Shown here: one piece after another, positions 1-11,568 of the stretch | Numbering within the stretch: position 1 is the stretch's first letter | Layout of the letters: each line of letters begins with the position of its first letter | Assembly: GCA_036927565.1 (NCBI GenBank) | Contig: JAYESD010000003.1 | Span: 100,921,591 to 100,985,590, forward strand | From: Tuctoria greenei | Taxonomy: Eukaryota; Streptophyta; Magnoliopsida; Poales; Poaceae | Reading direction: 5' to 3' | DNA: 64,000 bases | Position numbers and translations under genes: made by a program | Notes under the pieces: generated by a model | What the model was told of the DNA's origin: nothing | Database searches by the model: none | The model's input: the letters and a program-made list of their open reading frames with translations, nothing else

Positions 1-984
1 CATAATATATTTTCCTAGCTTGTCTGGAGTCGGCATTTCTACATGGCAATGCCTCTACCCATTTCGACAAATAATCAACGGCCACCAAAATATACTCGCA
101 ATCATGGAACTTTGGAAAAGGTCGCATGAAGTCACCCCACACATCAAAAAATTCGACTTGGGGATTATATGTGAGGGGCATGGCATTACGAGAAGTGATT
201 CCTCCATGCTTTTGGCATTTCCAACATCGGCGAATGAATTCCTTGGTATTTTCATACATTGAAGGCCAATAGAATCCACTTTTCTAAATCTTTGCCTAAG
301 TACGGTAAACACCGTAATGGCCTCCATAGGGGCTATCATGGCATTTTTCAGTGATATTGGTTCCTTCGATTGTAAGGACACACCTTCTAAGAAGGCTATC
401 GACACAAAATCGATAGAGTTATGGGTCATCCCATTCGTGTCTACGACTCTCATAGATGAGCTTCTTTTTGTTTTCCCTGGTGTTACGTACCTCGCGACAA
501 TGAAGATCACGATATCCGCATACCAAGGGTGGGAGTCAGTCACTTTAAGCAACATGTCATCACGTAGGAAGTCATTAATGGGTACATCCATGTGTTGTGT
601 GACTTCCATAAGTGGGAGATAATCCGCAATGGAATTCTCCACTCCCTTCTTATTAATTAACCTCCAAATCAAATTCTTTGAGTAGGAGAATTCATCAGAT
701 TAGACTTGGTTTAGCGTCCTTTTTGGTGAGCAAAACTTTAAGGTAGTTTGGTCTGTATAGACAATGACATTGGCTCCAACCAAATAGGAGCTAAACTTAT
801 CGATAGCAAAGAATACAACCATGAGATCTCTTTCCATAGTAGCATAATTGAGGTTCTCTTGTTAGAGTCTTGCTAGTGCAGGCCATGGCAGGATGCTTTT
901 TATCTTTGATTTGGCCTAAGACCGCACCATCAGCAAAATTGCTGGCATCACACATGATTTCGAATGGTAATGTCCAATTAGAGG
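1..984 (-). pseudogene. Athila-like gypsy pol fragment: RNase H and integrase (broken)
   Basis: Minus-strand remnant of a Ty3/gypsy polyprotein, running off the left edge. RNase H is visible at about 797-985 (PFEIMCDASNFADGAVLGQ, then a degenerate SKTL segment). Downstream, in shifting frames, come a KKGVENSIADYL-type linker, PWYADIV, an integrase zinc-finger remnant and the start of the integrase core (YILVAVDYLSKWVEA at about 55-115). These match the Athila/Tat style of pol rather than the chromovirus pol found elsewhere in the window. Several stops and frameshifts make it non-functional. It is cut at 989/990 by Tekay-1, and its RNase H resumes at 11488. The family is well supported; the Athila label itself is inferred. 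Confidence 0.85.
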
Positions 985-3212
985 GTTGGTGTGATGCCCG
1001 GTTCCGAAAAATGAACCAAGCTAACGCATATGTGTGCCCAGGATGTTCATCATGCATACACGAGTGCAATCACAAAAGAGTATACAGAAAATTACCACAG
1101 AACAAGATTAATTAACCAAATTTTATTAAACAAACCATATTATCCTCGAATACAAGCTCTAGTGAATATTTATGACAGGTTCAACTAATGCAGCGGAAAT
1201 AAACTAATTAAGCAACTAAGCAAACTAAGCATAAGGTATAGCGCAGCTCCAATCAACACCACACGCAAGCTGATGGTAGACACAGCCTAGAACTCCGCAT
1301 TCTCACCATTAAACTCCCAATCCTGACCTGCAACTGTTTGGGGGGTGGGGGGGAATTGCAAGAGTGAGTACATGTCGTAATCAGCAAGTGTGGAAAGTAT
1401 GACATGTGGCTGATTCAAATGACGACAATATTAATGGCAAAGTGCTGAAAAGTACATTAAAACATTTGAAAAGCAATATATTACATGTATGTGAAATAAA
1501 CCCATCATAATCATAAGTAATATCATAATACCAGTCCATAATTCACCATCCTCATCCATAATTCCAGATTTCACCATTTGCCAATAACCATATTCAATAC
1601 CAGAAATTAATCCATAACCAGCCATAACCATTACCAAACCATAACCATCCCAAATACTATCACAATACTGAGTTCCCTCTAATCATGGAAGTTGTCCAGG
1701 TGCTCATAACCGGGAGCACGGCTATCATGATAGTTTTAATTAGACTCTGCAGAGTTTGTACCACCTTACCCACGCGTTTGTGATTTCATTACCTTTCGGT
1801 GACTAAGAACCTACCTTATGCCCGTGACCCGTGGGTCACATTACACACTTCCGTTGGTGTGTGGCCAAGAGATCTCAAAATAGCCTTTACAAAGGGACTA
1901 CTAGCCTATTTAGACCCCACTGAGGTTTCACCGCTGGCGATGTCTCCCGCAGAGCACATCTTCAACCAAGGGCCCCCTCTTGAGCCATTCTGATCCCAGT
2001 GTAGTCCCACCAATCATCAACAAACTCAGTCTGACTACCCCTTCCCCGAGCATCCACAATGGTCCAAACAGCACTAGCAAAGCCCTAATTAATCAGCTAC
2101 ACCACATCCATACTTGGCCTCGTGGTGACACTGTAATCCTGGCTTATTCTCACATGAACCGGTCCTTAGACCTAAAGCAAGCAACCCACCATACGTCAAA
2201 CCATCAACATACCAGGCTTGCTAAGATCACCCATTACCATATCATATTTAACCAGTTCATGTTAACCATAATCTCATCCATGCATAATTAAATTGAGTGG
2301 TATAGTTGTTTCCCATCCCAGTTGATTAAGCGAAGCAAAAGGTAAAAAGCCCTTCCCGACTCTCTACCATATATTCCAGGTGACAAGGGTGGTCAAACAA
2401 AGCTAGTAAACTTCCTATCATAGGATTCCCATCAAATTGACACAAGCATGCAATTTTTGCAAAAAAAAAAAATTTATTTTAAAATAGGATCAATATGCTT
2501 CAAGGACACTTGCCTTGCTCTTGCGGTTGATTAGGGTCAAAGGCTTCAAACTCTTGCTGCTGGAGATCCTCCGCGGCACTTTCTAGCACAAATCCGTCTA
2601 ATCCACACAATAAACATACAAGACAAGAAACACAATCAAAGAATGCACAAATATTACTCAATATGTCATGACATGCATGATTGATGCAAACGCAAGGTAG
2701 AACTTGTTAATAGATTGATTTTAATGATCAATAACTAGTTCTAATAGCTTTTAACAAGTTTATACAGGTTTGGATGTGATTAGATCAAACTTTAGAATCA
2801 ATTCAACACAATTTAAACAGGGAAATTGGACTAGTCCACTAGGGACCGGACAAGTCCGCACTTTACGAGATCAGCAGAATAGGGTTTTCTAGATCGACGT
2901 GAATTTGGAGATTAGGGGTTGAATTCACATAAGTAAAAGATAATAGAAGGTATACCAGGTGTTTAGGAATCCAATGAATCAAGAAACTTGGAGGTAGCAT
3001 TTGGATCTTGGTGATCTAGGGTTGATGATGAACTTGGAGATGAATTGGTGATGAAGAACGAAACTTGGTGGAGATCCTGATCCTCTTTCATTTCCTCCTC
3101 TTCTTCTTCTTGCTTGGGATCTTCTCCTCCCTCCTTGATGGTGGCTCTCCACGAACTAGGGTTTGAGTGGGGTGGAAAAGTGGCAAATAGATGTCAAGCA
3201 AGGGGTGGGGTT

Positions 3213-3224
3213 GTTTATATAGAG
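3213..3224 (-). promoter_or_regulatory. TATA box of LTR1
   Basis: On the minus strand the sequence reads CTCTATATAAAC, a canonical TATA box, followed downstream by pyrimidine-rich sequence. It lies just downstream of the palindrome array. Equivalent boxes occur at the same place in the other Tekay LTRs. Confidence 0.75.
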
Positions 3225-3384
3225 CTGGAGGCTAGGTTTAAATGGATTTCGAGTTTGGGATGAGTAGAGGCCGGTTTAGAGTCCCACATGGGCTCTAAAA
3301 GAGTTAGGCACGACGTCCCAGGCCCACTTAACGTGAAACCCAAGAAACAAGTCGTAAAGCAAAAGATCAACTAAGAGTCACGAA

Positions 3385-3715
3385 ATATCAGACAAGTCCG
3401 GAAAGGACCGGACTAGTCCGAAGTCATCCAGAGAGAAAATCGGACAAGTCTGGCCAAAAATCAGACAAGTCCGACTTTAAACAGAGAGGAAATCAGACAA
3501 GTCCGCTGGAACACCGGACTAGTCTGGAAAAGTCCAGGGACTTAGCAAATTTTGAAGGATTCTTGGAATATCGGACTAGTCCGCACAAAATTAGACAAGT
3601 TCGAAAGTTTCCAGAGCCGAAATCGGACTAGTCCGCAGCAAAAACGGACAAGTCCATTTTTAGTCAGAGAGAAATCGGACTAGTCCTCAGTAAAATTGGA
3701 CTAGTCCGCACTTTC
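3385..3715. repeat. U3 palindrome array of LTR1 (CGGAC-NN-GTCCG)
   Basis: Dispersed copies of a 12-base 5-2-5 palindrome, intact or degenerate, about every 25-40 bases. A perfect copy, CGGACTAGTCCG, is at 3409-3420; others have AA or TT as the two central bases. The array lies wholly upstream of the TATA box in transcript direction. Two further copies sit in R/U5 near 2828-2860. Confidence 0.9.
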
Positions 3716-3832
3716 CTGCGTTTTAAGTGTGGTTTTGTTCCAAATCAATTTTAAACTCGTTCCTCTTGATGTGGATCAATGATAAACAAGTATATTAATG
3801 TATGCAAGGCATGATGCATGAAAATGAGGGTG

Positions 3833-4162
3833 TTACAACCTACCCCCCTTAAAATTAATCTCGCCCTCGAGATTCGATGCGGAAGAGAAGAGATAGGGAA
3901 AGTCCTTCTTGATATCATCCTCCAATTCCCATGTCGCTTCTTTTTCTGCGTGGTACTTCCATTGAACTTTACACCATCGAATCACCTTGTTCCTTGTGAT
4001 CCTCTCCTTGGTTTCCAAGATTTTGATTGGTTGCTCGGCATAAGTCAAATCTTCCTCTAGTTCTAATTCTTCCATTGGCACTCGTTCTTCCGGTACTCTC
4101 AAACACTTCTTGAGCTGGGAAACATGAAAGACATCATGGACGTACGAAAGATGAGCTGGCAT
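3833..4162 (-). pseudogene. Tekay-1 pol C-terminus with chromodomain
   Basis: 109-residue open frame. It starts within the integrase C-terminal GPY/F-like region (HDVFHVSQLKKCL, typical of chromovirus integrases) and continues into a chromodomain (about residues 48-90, with EQPIKILETKER, VQWKYHAEKEATWE). In chromoviruses this domain is thought to guide integration to heterochromatin. The frame ends in KGGRL, whose codons overlap the polypurine tract; the stop TAA is supplied by the first bases of the LTR (TGTAA). It is separated from the rest of pol by a frame break near 4165. Confidence 0.88.
3838..3852 (-). other. Polypurine tract of Tekay-1
   Basis: Directly inside the 3' LTR the minus strand reads AAGGGGGGTAGGT, the plus-strand primer for reverse transcription. 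It overlaps the last codons of the pol frame. Confidence 0.85.
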
Positions 4163-4168
4163 TCCAAC

Positions 4169-4906
4169 TTATACGCTACTTCTCCTCTTTTGTCCAAAAT
4201 CTTGAATGGCCCAATATAACGAGGTGTGAGCCTGCCTCTTATGACCTCTCATTGGTGAGACCTTGAGGTAAACAAAATCTCCTATTTCAAAGGCTAATTT
4301 CCTTCTCCTATTGTCTGCATAGCCTTTTTGCCTTGATTGGGCAGCCCTCAAGTTTTCACGAATTATTTGGACTTGCTTTTCGGCCTCTTGCAACACATCC
4401 GGACCAAATACTTGAGTTTCTCCAGCCTCATTCCAGAATAAAGGTGTCCTACACTTCCTCCCATAAAGCGCTTCATACGGTGACATCTTCAAACTTGCTT
4501 GGTAACTATTGTTGTATGAAAATTCTGCGTATGGCAAGCTTTTGTCCCAACTTTTCCCATGCTTTTAAGCACAAGCTCTTAATATATCCTCCAAAATCTG
4601 ATTGGTCCTCTCGGTTTGTCCATCCATTTGAGGATGATATGCTGAACTAAAATTCAACCTCGTTCCCAAATATTCGTGCAACTTTTGCCAAAATATAGAG
4701 GTAAATTGAGAACCTCTATCCGAGACTATCTTCTTCGGGACTCCGTGTCGACACACAATATGCTCCATGTATATTTCGGCCAATTGTGCAGTTGTATATT
4801 TGGTCTTCACACGGACAAAATGAGCTGACTTGGTTAAGCGATCCACAATTACCCAAATTGAGTCATACCCGGACTGAGTACGTGGTAACCCAACTATGAA
4901 GTCCAT
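4169..4906 (-). pseudogene. Tekay-1 integrase core and C-terminal part
   Basis: Two adjacent frames broken near 4540-4565. The upstream one (4565-4906) carries the catalytic core: MDFIVGLP and VDRLTKSAHF, SDRGSQFTS with the second acidic residue, and DGQTERTNQ with the glutamate, consistent with a DDE set. The downstream one (4169-4537) continues with SYQASLKMSPYEALYGRKCR, the usual chromovirus segment after the core, and ends before the chromodomain. Stops interrupt both, so no full integrase can be made. Confidence 0.9.
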
Positions 4907-4912
4907 TCCAAT

Positions 4913-5881
4913 TTAATCCCACTTCCATTCCGGAATCTTCAATGGTTGCAATAATCCAGCTGGCCTCTGATGTTCCGCCTTGACTCGTTGACACACATCA
5001 CACAATGCCACATATTCAGCACTGTCCTTCTTCATGCTATCCCACCAATAGCAAGCCTTTAAGTCTTCGTACATCTTTGTACAACCAGGATGAATCGAGT
5101 AAGGTGAGTCATGTGCCTCCTTTAATATTGTCTCCCGAATATGCTTTATATTAGGCACAACGGTTCTCTTTCCAAGCCATAAGGTACCATGTTCGTCTTC
5201 ATCAAATCTGAATTCTCTCCCTTCTTCGCTCTTGTCCTTGATTTCCTTGATCCCTTCATCCGCGGCTTGTGCTTCTTGAATTTCTTGCTCCAAGGTTGGG
5301 TTTAACTCCATCATCTCCATCTCATTTACAAATCCAAGGTCCAACCGTTCAAACTCCTTACATAACTCGGATGGTAACTCTCGAACTGTGAGTTGATGAC
5401 TTGCTCCTTTTCTACTAAAAGCATCGGCCACTACATTGGCTTTTCCCGGATGATAGTTGATCCCCAAATCATAATCTTTGATGAGCTCCAACAATCTCCG
5501 TTGCCTCAAATTCAGATCCGTTTGTGTGAAAATATACTTAAGACTCTTGTGATCCGTATAAATTTCACACCTATGTCCAAGAATATAGTGGCTCCAAATC
5601 TTCAATGCGTGTACCACGGCTGCGAGTTCCAAATCGTGCGTGGGGTAATTCTGCTCATGTTTCTTCAATTGTCTTGATGCATAGGCGACCACTTGACCTA
5701 CTTGCATCAATACACATCCAAGTCCTTGTATCGATGCGTCGCAATAAATGTCAAAACTCTTGCTCACATCCGGTAGTACCAAAACTGGGGCTGTTGTCAA
5801 CCTCTTCTTCAACTCCTCAAAACTCTCTTGACAAGCTTGAGTCCATTGGAAATCCTTCCCCTTCATTAGCAATTCCATCAT
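4913..5881 (-). pseudogene. Tekay-1 RNase H and integrase zinc-finger region
   Basis: Frame of 322 residues. RNase H comes first: FDIYCDASIQGLGCVLMQ, the HDLELAAVVHALKIW helix and TDHKSLKYIFTQ give acidic residues in their usual places. After the linker comes the integrase HHCC finger (H-x3-7-H and CDVCQR near the C-terminus). It ends at a stop just before the integrase core. Upstream, between 5882 and 5956, the RT thumb-connection (SILGMAGYYR, FIKDVSKIAKP) is readable with two stops. Confidence 0.9.
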
Positions 5882-5956
5882 GGGCTTGGCTATCTTGGAA
5901 ACGTCCTTGATGAATCAACGGTAATATCCAGCCATCCCAAGAATACTTCGTATTTC

Positions 5957-7171
5957 CTAGACGTTTTGCGGCAGTTCCCACTTCAACACGTCTCTCACTT
6001 TTCCGGGTTCAACCGATACGCCTCCTCCTGAGATTATTTGACCCAAAAATGGCACCTCTCTCAACCAAAACTGACACTTGTTGAACTTGGCATACAATCG
6101 ATGCTCCCTCAATTTCTGCAACGTAAGCCTCAAGTGTTCCTCATGTTCCCTCTCATCCTTCGAGTAGATCATAATGTCATCAATAAATACCACAATGAAC
6201 TTCTCCAAGTCCTCCATGAAGACCTTATTCATGAGATACATAAAGTAGGCAGGCGCATTTGTCAATCCAAATGACATCACGGTGTACTCATAAGATCCAT
6301 AGAGTGTTCTAAAAGCTGTCTGGGCTATGTCCGATGGTCTAATCTTCATTTGAAAATACCCCGACCTCAAATCAATCTTGGAGAAGACACAAGCACCCTT
6401 CATCTGATCAAACAAGTCTTCTATGCGTGGCAAGGTGTACTTCTTCTTGATTGTTACCTCGTTGAGAGCTTGGTAATCCACACACATCCTTTGGGTTCCA
6501 TCCTTCTTGTCCACAAACAGCACTGGCGCTCCCCAAGGTGAAGAACAAGGGCGAATAAAACCTTTCTCTAGTTGCTCTTGAATTTGCTTCATGAGCTCCG
6601 CTAATTCCATAGGAGGCATCCTATACGGCCTCTTAGCTATTGGTGCAGTTCCAGGTATTAAATCAATAACAAACTCAATGTCTCGATCAGGTGGCATACT
6701 GGGTAATTCTTCCGGAAAAACTTCCAAAAATTCACACACCACCGGAATCTCCTCAATTGTAGCACCGTCCATATGATTCAACTCCAATTGCTCCGAGGTG
6801 GTTTGAGATGCTTCAAATTCTATGGTGATCCCTTCCTCATTGGTCAACTTCACCGTCTTCGTGGCACACTCAATAACTCCATTGTGCTTCCTCAACCAGT
6901 CCATACCAAGTATAATGTCCAATCCTTGAGAATCCAAAACAATGAGGTTGGCGGAGAAGTCTACCCCCCTTATTCTAAGGCTTACTTTTGGACATACTAT
7001 ATTTTTCCTCATCTCTCCTCGAGGAGACTTAACCAATAGAGTAAACTTCATATGAGAGATAGGCAAACTATACTTGTCAACATACTTTGATGCAATGAAT
7101 GAATGCGATGCTCCAGAATCAAATAACATAGTCGCGGGGTTGGAGTTGGCGAGAAACATACCGATGACCAC
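5957..7171 (-). pseudogene. Tekay-1 protease and reverse transcriptase
   Basis: 404-residue frame. The aspartic protease is at the N-terminus (LFDSGASHSFI, later ILGMDWLRKHN). The reverse transcriptase follows: KKDGTQRMCVDYQALN, FSKIDLRSGYFQMKI, SFGLTNAPAYFMYLMN, and the catalytic box VVFIDDIMIYS. All expected RT motifs are present. A stop ends it after LPQNV. Upstream, the gag-protease linker contains at least two in-frame stops (near 7195 and 7323), so the natural single gag-pol frame is broken. Confidence 0.92.
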
Positions 7172-7324
7172 GTCATCCTCTTGTTGAGCACCTTACGTAG
7201 AGACATGGTTCACGTTGCCACGAGCAAAATTCTGCTGTCCACGGTTCCCTTGTGGCTGTCCACCATTGGGTCTTGGGTTTTGCCTCAGTGCATTGCTTCC
7301 TTGACCAAGGCCTGACTTAGGACA

Positions 7325-8383
7325 TCAATGCGCAAAGTGTCCAGCTTCTCCACAAGTATAGCACTTCTTAACTCCACCAGAATTATTGGGACGAGCTTGG
7401 TTTTGAACATTTGCACCAGGAAAATTAGCACGAGGCGCATAAGGCATGGAAGGCCTAGGTGCTTGCATAACAGGGTGCTGCGACACAGACTGAGTTGGGC
7501 ATGGTGCATAACCAGGGCGTTGAGCAGGAATAGAGGAGCTGTAATAGGGCGCATTGGGCGGCGCAAAGCGAGGGCGCACACTACTTCCTTGTTGTTGTCC
7601 TTGATATGGTGCCTTCCTTTTGTTGTCTTGCTCCATCTCACGAATCTTGTTCTCCACCACAATTTCTTTGTCCACGAGCTTCTGAAAATTGGCATAATCG
7701 CAGTTGAGTAGTTGCACTTGGATTTCATTGTTCAAGCCTCTCATGAACAAATATTGCTTCCGGCTGTCCCGACTAACATCCTCGGGTGCATACCTTGAGA
7801 GTTGAATGAACTTATTGAGATATTCACTCACGCTCGATCTTCCTTGCCTCAAGTTCTCAAATTCTTGCCTCTTCAAAATCATAACTCCCTCAGGCACATA
7901 AAGAGAACGGAAACTCTCCTTGAATTCTGCCCAGTTGATCCTCTCTTGATTCTCATGAGCATTGCAATAAGCATCCCACCAATCATCAGTTGCTCCAACG
8001 AGTTGATGAGAAGCAAATAGCACCTTCTTCCGGTCATTGCATTGGACAATAGCTAACTTCTTCTCCACGGACTTGAGCCAATCATCCGCATCCATAAGGT
8101 CAGCAGCTTGGGCAAAGGTCGGTGGCCTTGTCCTCATAAACTCTCCCAACCGGTTATGAGGAGGTGGGGGTGGTGGTGGAGGCATGTGGGGCTGATTGTT
8201 GATGTTGCCAGCCTGCAGCTGTCCCATTGTTTGTATCATGGTCTACGTGAGCTGGTTTTGCATAGCCAATAGCTGCTCAATGTTGATAGCTCCCTGAGTA
8301 GATCCTTGTCCAATGTTGTTCTGAGGCACTCCATTGTTCTCGTCCTCATCATTGCCATCCCTCTGGTTGCGAGTCCTCACCAT
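7325..8383 (-). pseudogene. Tekay-1 gag
   Basis: The likely original start is the ATG at 8383-8381 (MVRTRNQRDG). An in-frame TAG at 8245-8243 is followed at once by MIQTMGQ, from which 304 residues are open. It contains a proline run, the retrotransposon gag domain (DADDWLKSVEKKLAIVQC, GATDDWWD, WAEFKESF, LRQGRSSVSEYLNKF, YLFMRGLN) and a CCHC zinc knuckle (CYTCGEAGHFAH) cut short by a stop. Gag forms the particle and binds RNA. Tekay-2 shares the same early TAG. Confidence 0.9.
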
Positions 8384-8630
8384 CTGAAGAAAAGTAATAG
8401 GTAAGAATTAGAGAACGTCCCCAACTATATGCACCAAGGGATATGAAACTAAACAACTAGCTAGCCTACGTGGACATGGCAATGCTAAAGCACTCCAAAA
8501 TCATCTATTAAGCACAAAAGCAACCAATATATATAGCAACAGCACACCAAGCAAAAACACATCCATTCCTGAGGGCCCCTATGTGCTCTAAGTGTCCATT
8601 ATATCTAAGCTGCGTCCTACGGTCAACCTG

Positions 8631-8644
8631 TGGCTCTGATACCA
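8631..8644 (-). other. Primer binding site of Tekay-1 (tRNA-iMet type)
   Basis: On the minus strand, three bases inside the 5' LTR, the sequence reads TGGTATCAGAGCCA, matching the 3' end complement of plant initiator tRNA-Met. This fixes the minus orientation. Confidence 0.92.
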
Positions 8645-9017
8645 ATCTGTGACACCCGGTTCCGAAAAATGAACCAAGCTAATGCATATGTGTGCCCAGG
8701 ATGTTCATCACACATACACGAGTGCAATAACAAAAGTGTATACAGAAAATTACACATAACAAGATTAATTAACCAATTTTTATTAAACAAACCATATTAT
8801 CCTCGAATACAAGCTCTAATGAATATTTATGACAGGTTCAACTAATGCAGTGGAAATAAACTAATTAAGCAACTAAGCAAACTAAGCATAAGGGATAGCG
8901 CAGCTCCAATCAACACCACAGGCAAGCTGACGGTAGACACGGACTAGAACTCCGTATTCTCACCATTAAACTCCCAATCCTGACCTGCAACTGTTGGGGG
9001 GGGGGGATTGCAAGAGT

Positions 9018-9034
9018 GAGTACATGTCGTACTC
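9018..9034. repeat. Conserved U5 hairpin-like inverted repeat
   Basis: GAGTAC-ATGTC-GTACTC, a 6-base stem with a 5-base loop, in the R/U5 part of the LTR. The same element recurs at 17063-17079 and 24658-24674, and with one mismatch at 1364-1380 and 60314-60330. Confidence 0.6.
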
Positions 9035-11035
9035 AGCAAGTGTGGAAAGTATGACAGCTGGCTGATTCAAATGACGACAATAATATTGGCAAAGTGCTGA
9101 AAAGTACATTAAAACATTTGAAAAGCAATATATTACATGTATGTGAAATAAACCCATCATAATCATAAGTAATATCATAATACCAGTCCATAAGTCACCA
9201 TCCTCATCCACAATTCCAGATTTCACCATTTGCCAATAACCATATTCAATCCCAGAAATTAATCCATAACCAGCCATAACCATTACCAAACCATAACCAT
9301 CCCAAATACCATCAAAGTACCGAGTTCCCTCTAATCATGGAAGTTGTCCAGGTGCTCATAACCGGGAGCACGGCTATCATGATATTTTTAATTAGACTCT
9401 GCGGAGTTTGTACCACTTTACCTACGCGTTTGTGATTTCATCACCTTTCGGTGACTAAGAACCTCCCTGATGCCCATGACCCATCGGTCACATTACACAC
9501 ATCCGTGGTGTGTGGCCAAAAGATCACAAAATAGCCTTTACAAAGGGATTACTAGACTTTTTAGACCCCACTGAGGTTTCACCGGTGGCGATGTCTCTCG
9601 CAGAGCACATCTTCAACCAAGGGCCCCCTCTTGAGCCATTTGGATCCCAGGGTAGTCCCACCAATCATCAACAAACCGAATCTGACTACCCCTTCCCCAA
9701 GCATCCACAATGGTCCAAACAACACTAGCAAATCCCTAATTAATCAGCTACGCCGCACCCATACTTGGCCTCGTGGTGTCACTATAATTCTGGCTTATTC
9801 TCGCATGAACCGGTCCTTAGATCTAAAGCAAGCAGCCCACCATACGTCAAACCATCAACATACCAGGCTTGCTAAGATCACCCATTACCATATCATATTT
9901 AACCAGTTCATGTTAACCATAATCTCATCCATGCATAATTAAATTGAGTGGTATAGTTGTTTCCCATCCCAGTTGATTAAGCGAAGCAAAAGGTAAAAAG
10001 CCCTTCCCGACTCTCTACCATATATTCCAGGTGACAAGGGTGGTCAAACAAAGCTAGTAAACTTCCTATCATAGGATTCCCATCAAATTGACACAAGCAT
10101 GCAATTTTTGCAAAAAAAAAATTTATTTTAAAATAGGATCAATATGCTTCAAGGACACTTGCCTTGCTCTTGCGGTTGATTAGGGTCAAAGGCTTCAAAC
10201 TCTTGCTGCTGGAGATCCTCCGCGGCACTTTCTAGTGCAAATCCGTCTAATACACACAATAAACATACAAGACAAGAAACACAATCGAAGAGTGCACAAA
10301 TATTACTCAATATGTAGTGACATGCATGATTGATGCAAATGCAAGGTAGAACTTGTTAATAGATTGCTTTTAATGATAAATAACTAGTTCTAATAGCTTT
10401 TAACAAGTTTATACAGGTTTGGATGTGATTAGATCAAACTTTAGAATCAATTCAACACAATTTATCCAGGGAAATCGGACTAGTCCACTAGGGACCGGAC
10501 AAGTCCGCACTTTACGAGATCAGTAGAATAGGGTTTTCTAGATCGACGTGAATTTGGAGATTAGGGGTTGAATTCATGTAAGGAAAAGATAATAGAAGGT
10601 ATACCAGGTGTTTAGGACTCCAATGAATCAAGAGACTTGGAGGTAGCACTTGGATCTTGGTGATCTAGGGTTGATGATGAACTTGGAGATGAATTGGTGA
10701 GAAAGAATGAAACTTGGTGGAGATCTTGATCCTCTTTCGTTTCCTCTTCTTCTTCTTCTTTCTTGGGATCTTCTCCTCCCTCCTTGATTGTGGCTCTCCA
10801 CGAACTAGGGTTTGGGTGGGGTGGAAAAGTGGCAAATAGATGTCAAGCAAGGGGTGGGGTTGTTTATATAGAGGTGGAGGCTAGGGTTAGATGGATTTCA
10901 AGTTTGGGATGAGTAGAGGCCGGTTTAGAGTCCCACATGGGCTCTAAAAAAGTTAGGCACGACGTCTCGAGACCCACTTAACGTGAAACCCAAGAAACAA
11001 GTCGTAAAGCAAAAGATCAACTCGGAGTCACAAAA

Positions 11036-11365
11036 TATCGGACAAGTCCGCAAAGGACCGGACTAGTCCGAAGTCGTCCAGAGAGAAAATCGGACAAGTC
11101 TGGCCAAAAATAGGACAAGTCCAACTTTAAACAGAGAGGAAATCGAACAAGTCCGCTAGAACACCGGACTAGTCTGGAAAAGCCCAGGGACTTAGCAAAT
11201 TTTCAAGGATTCTTGGAGTATCGGACTAGTCCGCACAAAATCGGACAAGTCCGAAAGTTTCCAGAGCCAAAATCGGACTAGTCCGCAGCAAAAACAGACA
11301 AGTCCATTTTTAGTCTGAGAGAAATCGGACTAGTCCTTAGTAAAATCAGGCTAGTCCGCACTTTT
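11036..11365. repeat. U3 palindrome array of LTR2
   Basis: Same array as in LTR1: copies at 11039-11050 (AA centre) and 11059-11070 (TA centre) are intact. Several others differ from the LTR1 copies by C-to-T or G-to-A changes. Confidence 0.88.
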
Positions 11366-11487
11366 CCTGCGTTTTAAGTGCGGTTTTGTTCCAAATCAAT
11401 TTTAAACTCGTTCCTCTTGATGTGGATCAATGTTGAACATGTATATGAATGTATGCAAGGAATGATGCATAAAATGAGGGTGATACA

Positions 11488-11568
11488 GTTGGATGATTGG
11501 AGCTGAGATGAGTGCCTTTTCAGTGTATGAAAGGATTTAAGACACTTCTCATTGAAATCAAAGGGAGC
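11488..11568 (-). pseudogene. Athila-like pol fragment: start of RNase H
   Basis: Continuation of the Athila-like pol interrupted by Tekay-1. On the minus strand it reads DAPFDFNEKCLKSFHTL, then after a frameshift ALISAPIIQPSNW, which joins in sense to the TLPFEIMCDAS text at 960-985. It ends where unrelated sequence begins near 11569. Confidence 0.8.

Larger units (their letters stand above)
990..3837 (-). repeat. Tekay-1 3' LTR (LTR1)
   Basis: Begins TGTGATGCCCGG and ends GGGTGTTACA on the plus strand, so in transcript direction it runs TGTAACACCC to GGCATCACA. It pairs along its full length with 8648-11487. U3 is the right end (about 3225-3837), the TATA box is near 3218, and R/U5 extends leftward. 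Apparent open frames inside (for example 1799-2291) recur identically in other LTR copies and have no protein-like features, so I treat them as LTR sequence, not genes. Confidence 0.95.
990..11487 (-). mobile_element. Complete Tekay/Del-type chromovirus (Tekay-1)
   Basis: Full-length LTR retrotransposon on the minus strand with two LTRs (990-3837 and 8648-11487), a primer site inside the right LTR, a purine tract inside the left LTR and a decayed gag-pol between them. Five bases, GTTGG, flank both sides (985-989 and 11488-11492), a target-site duplication that fixes the ends exactly. The pol order protease-RT-RNase H-integrase followed by a chromodomain, with long LTRs, points to the Tekay/Del chromovirus clade (clade inferred). 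It sits in the RNase H region of the Athila-like element: the coding text before 989 continues after 11488. Confidence 0.95.
8648..11487 (-). repeat. Tekay-1 5' LTR (LTR2)
   Basis: Partner of LTR1, with only a few differences per 60-base line in the parts I compared. Ends are TGTGACACCC and GGGTGATACA on the plus strand. The TATA box is at 10862-10873 on the minus strand. The U3 palindrome array is at about 11036-11365 (perfect copy at 11059-11070), with two more copies at about 10485-10510 in R/U5. A short G run lies near 8996-9006. Confidence 0.95.

Noticed and set aside
1799..2291. Open frames on the plus strand in LTR1, repeated near 9510-9942
   Set aside because: They lie inside LTRs, recur in each copy with frame differences, and have no domain-like features.
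3385..3715. Regularly spaced palindromic repeats resembling a CRISPR array
   Set aside because: Spacing is irregular, units are degenerate, they lie in LTR U3 of plant retrotransposons, and there are no cas genes.
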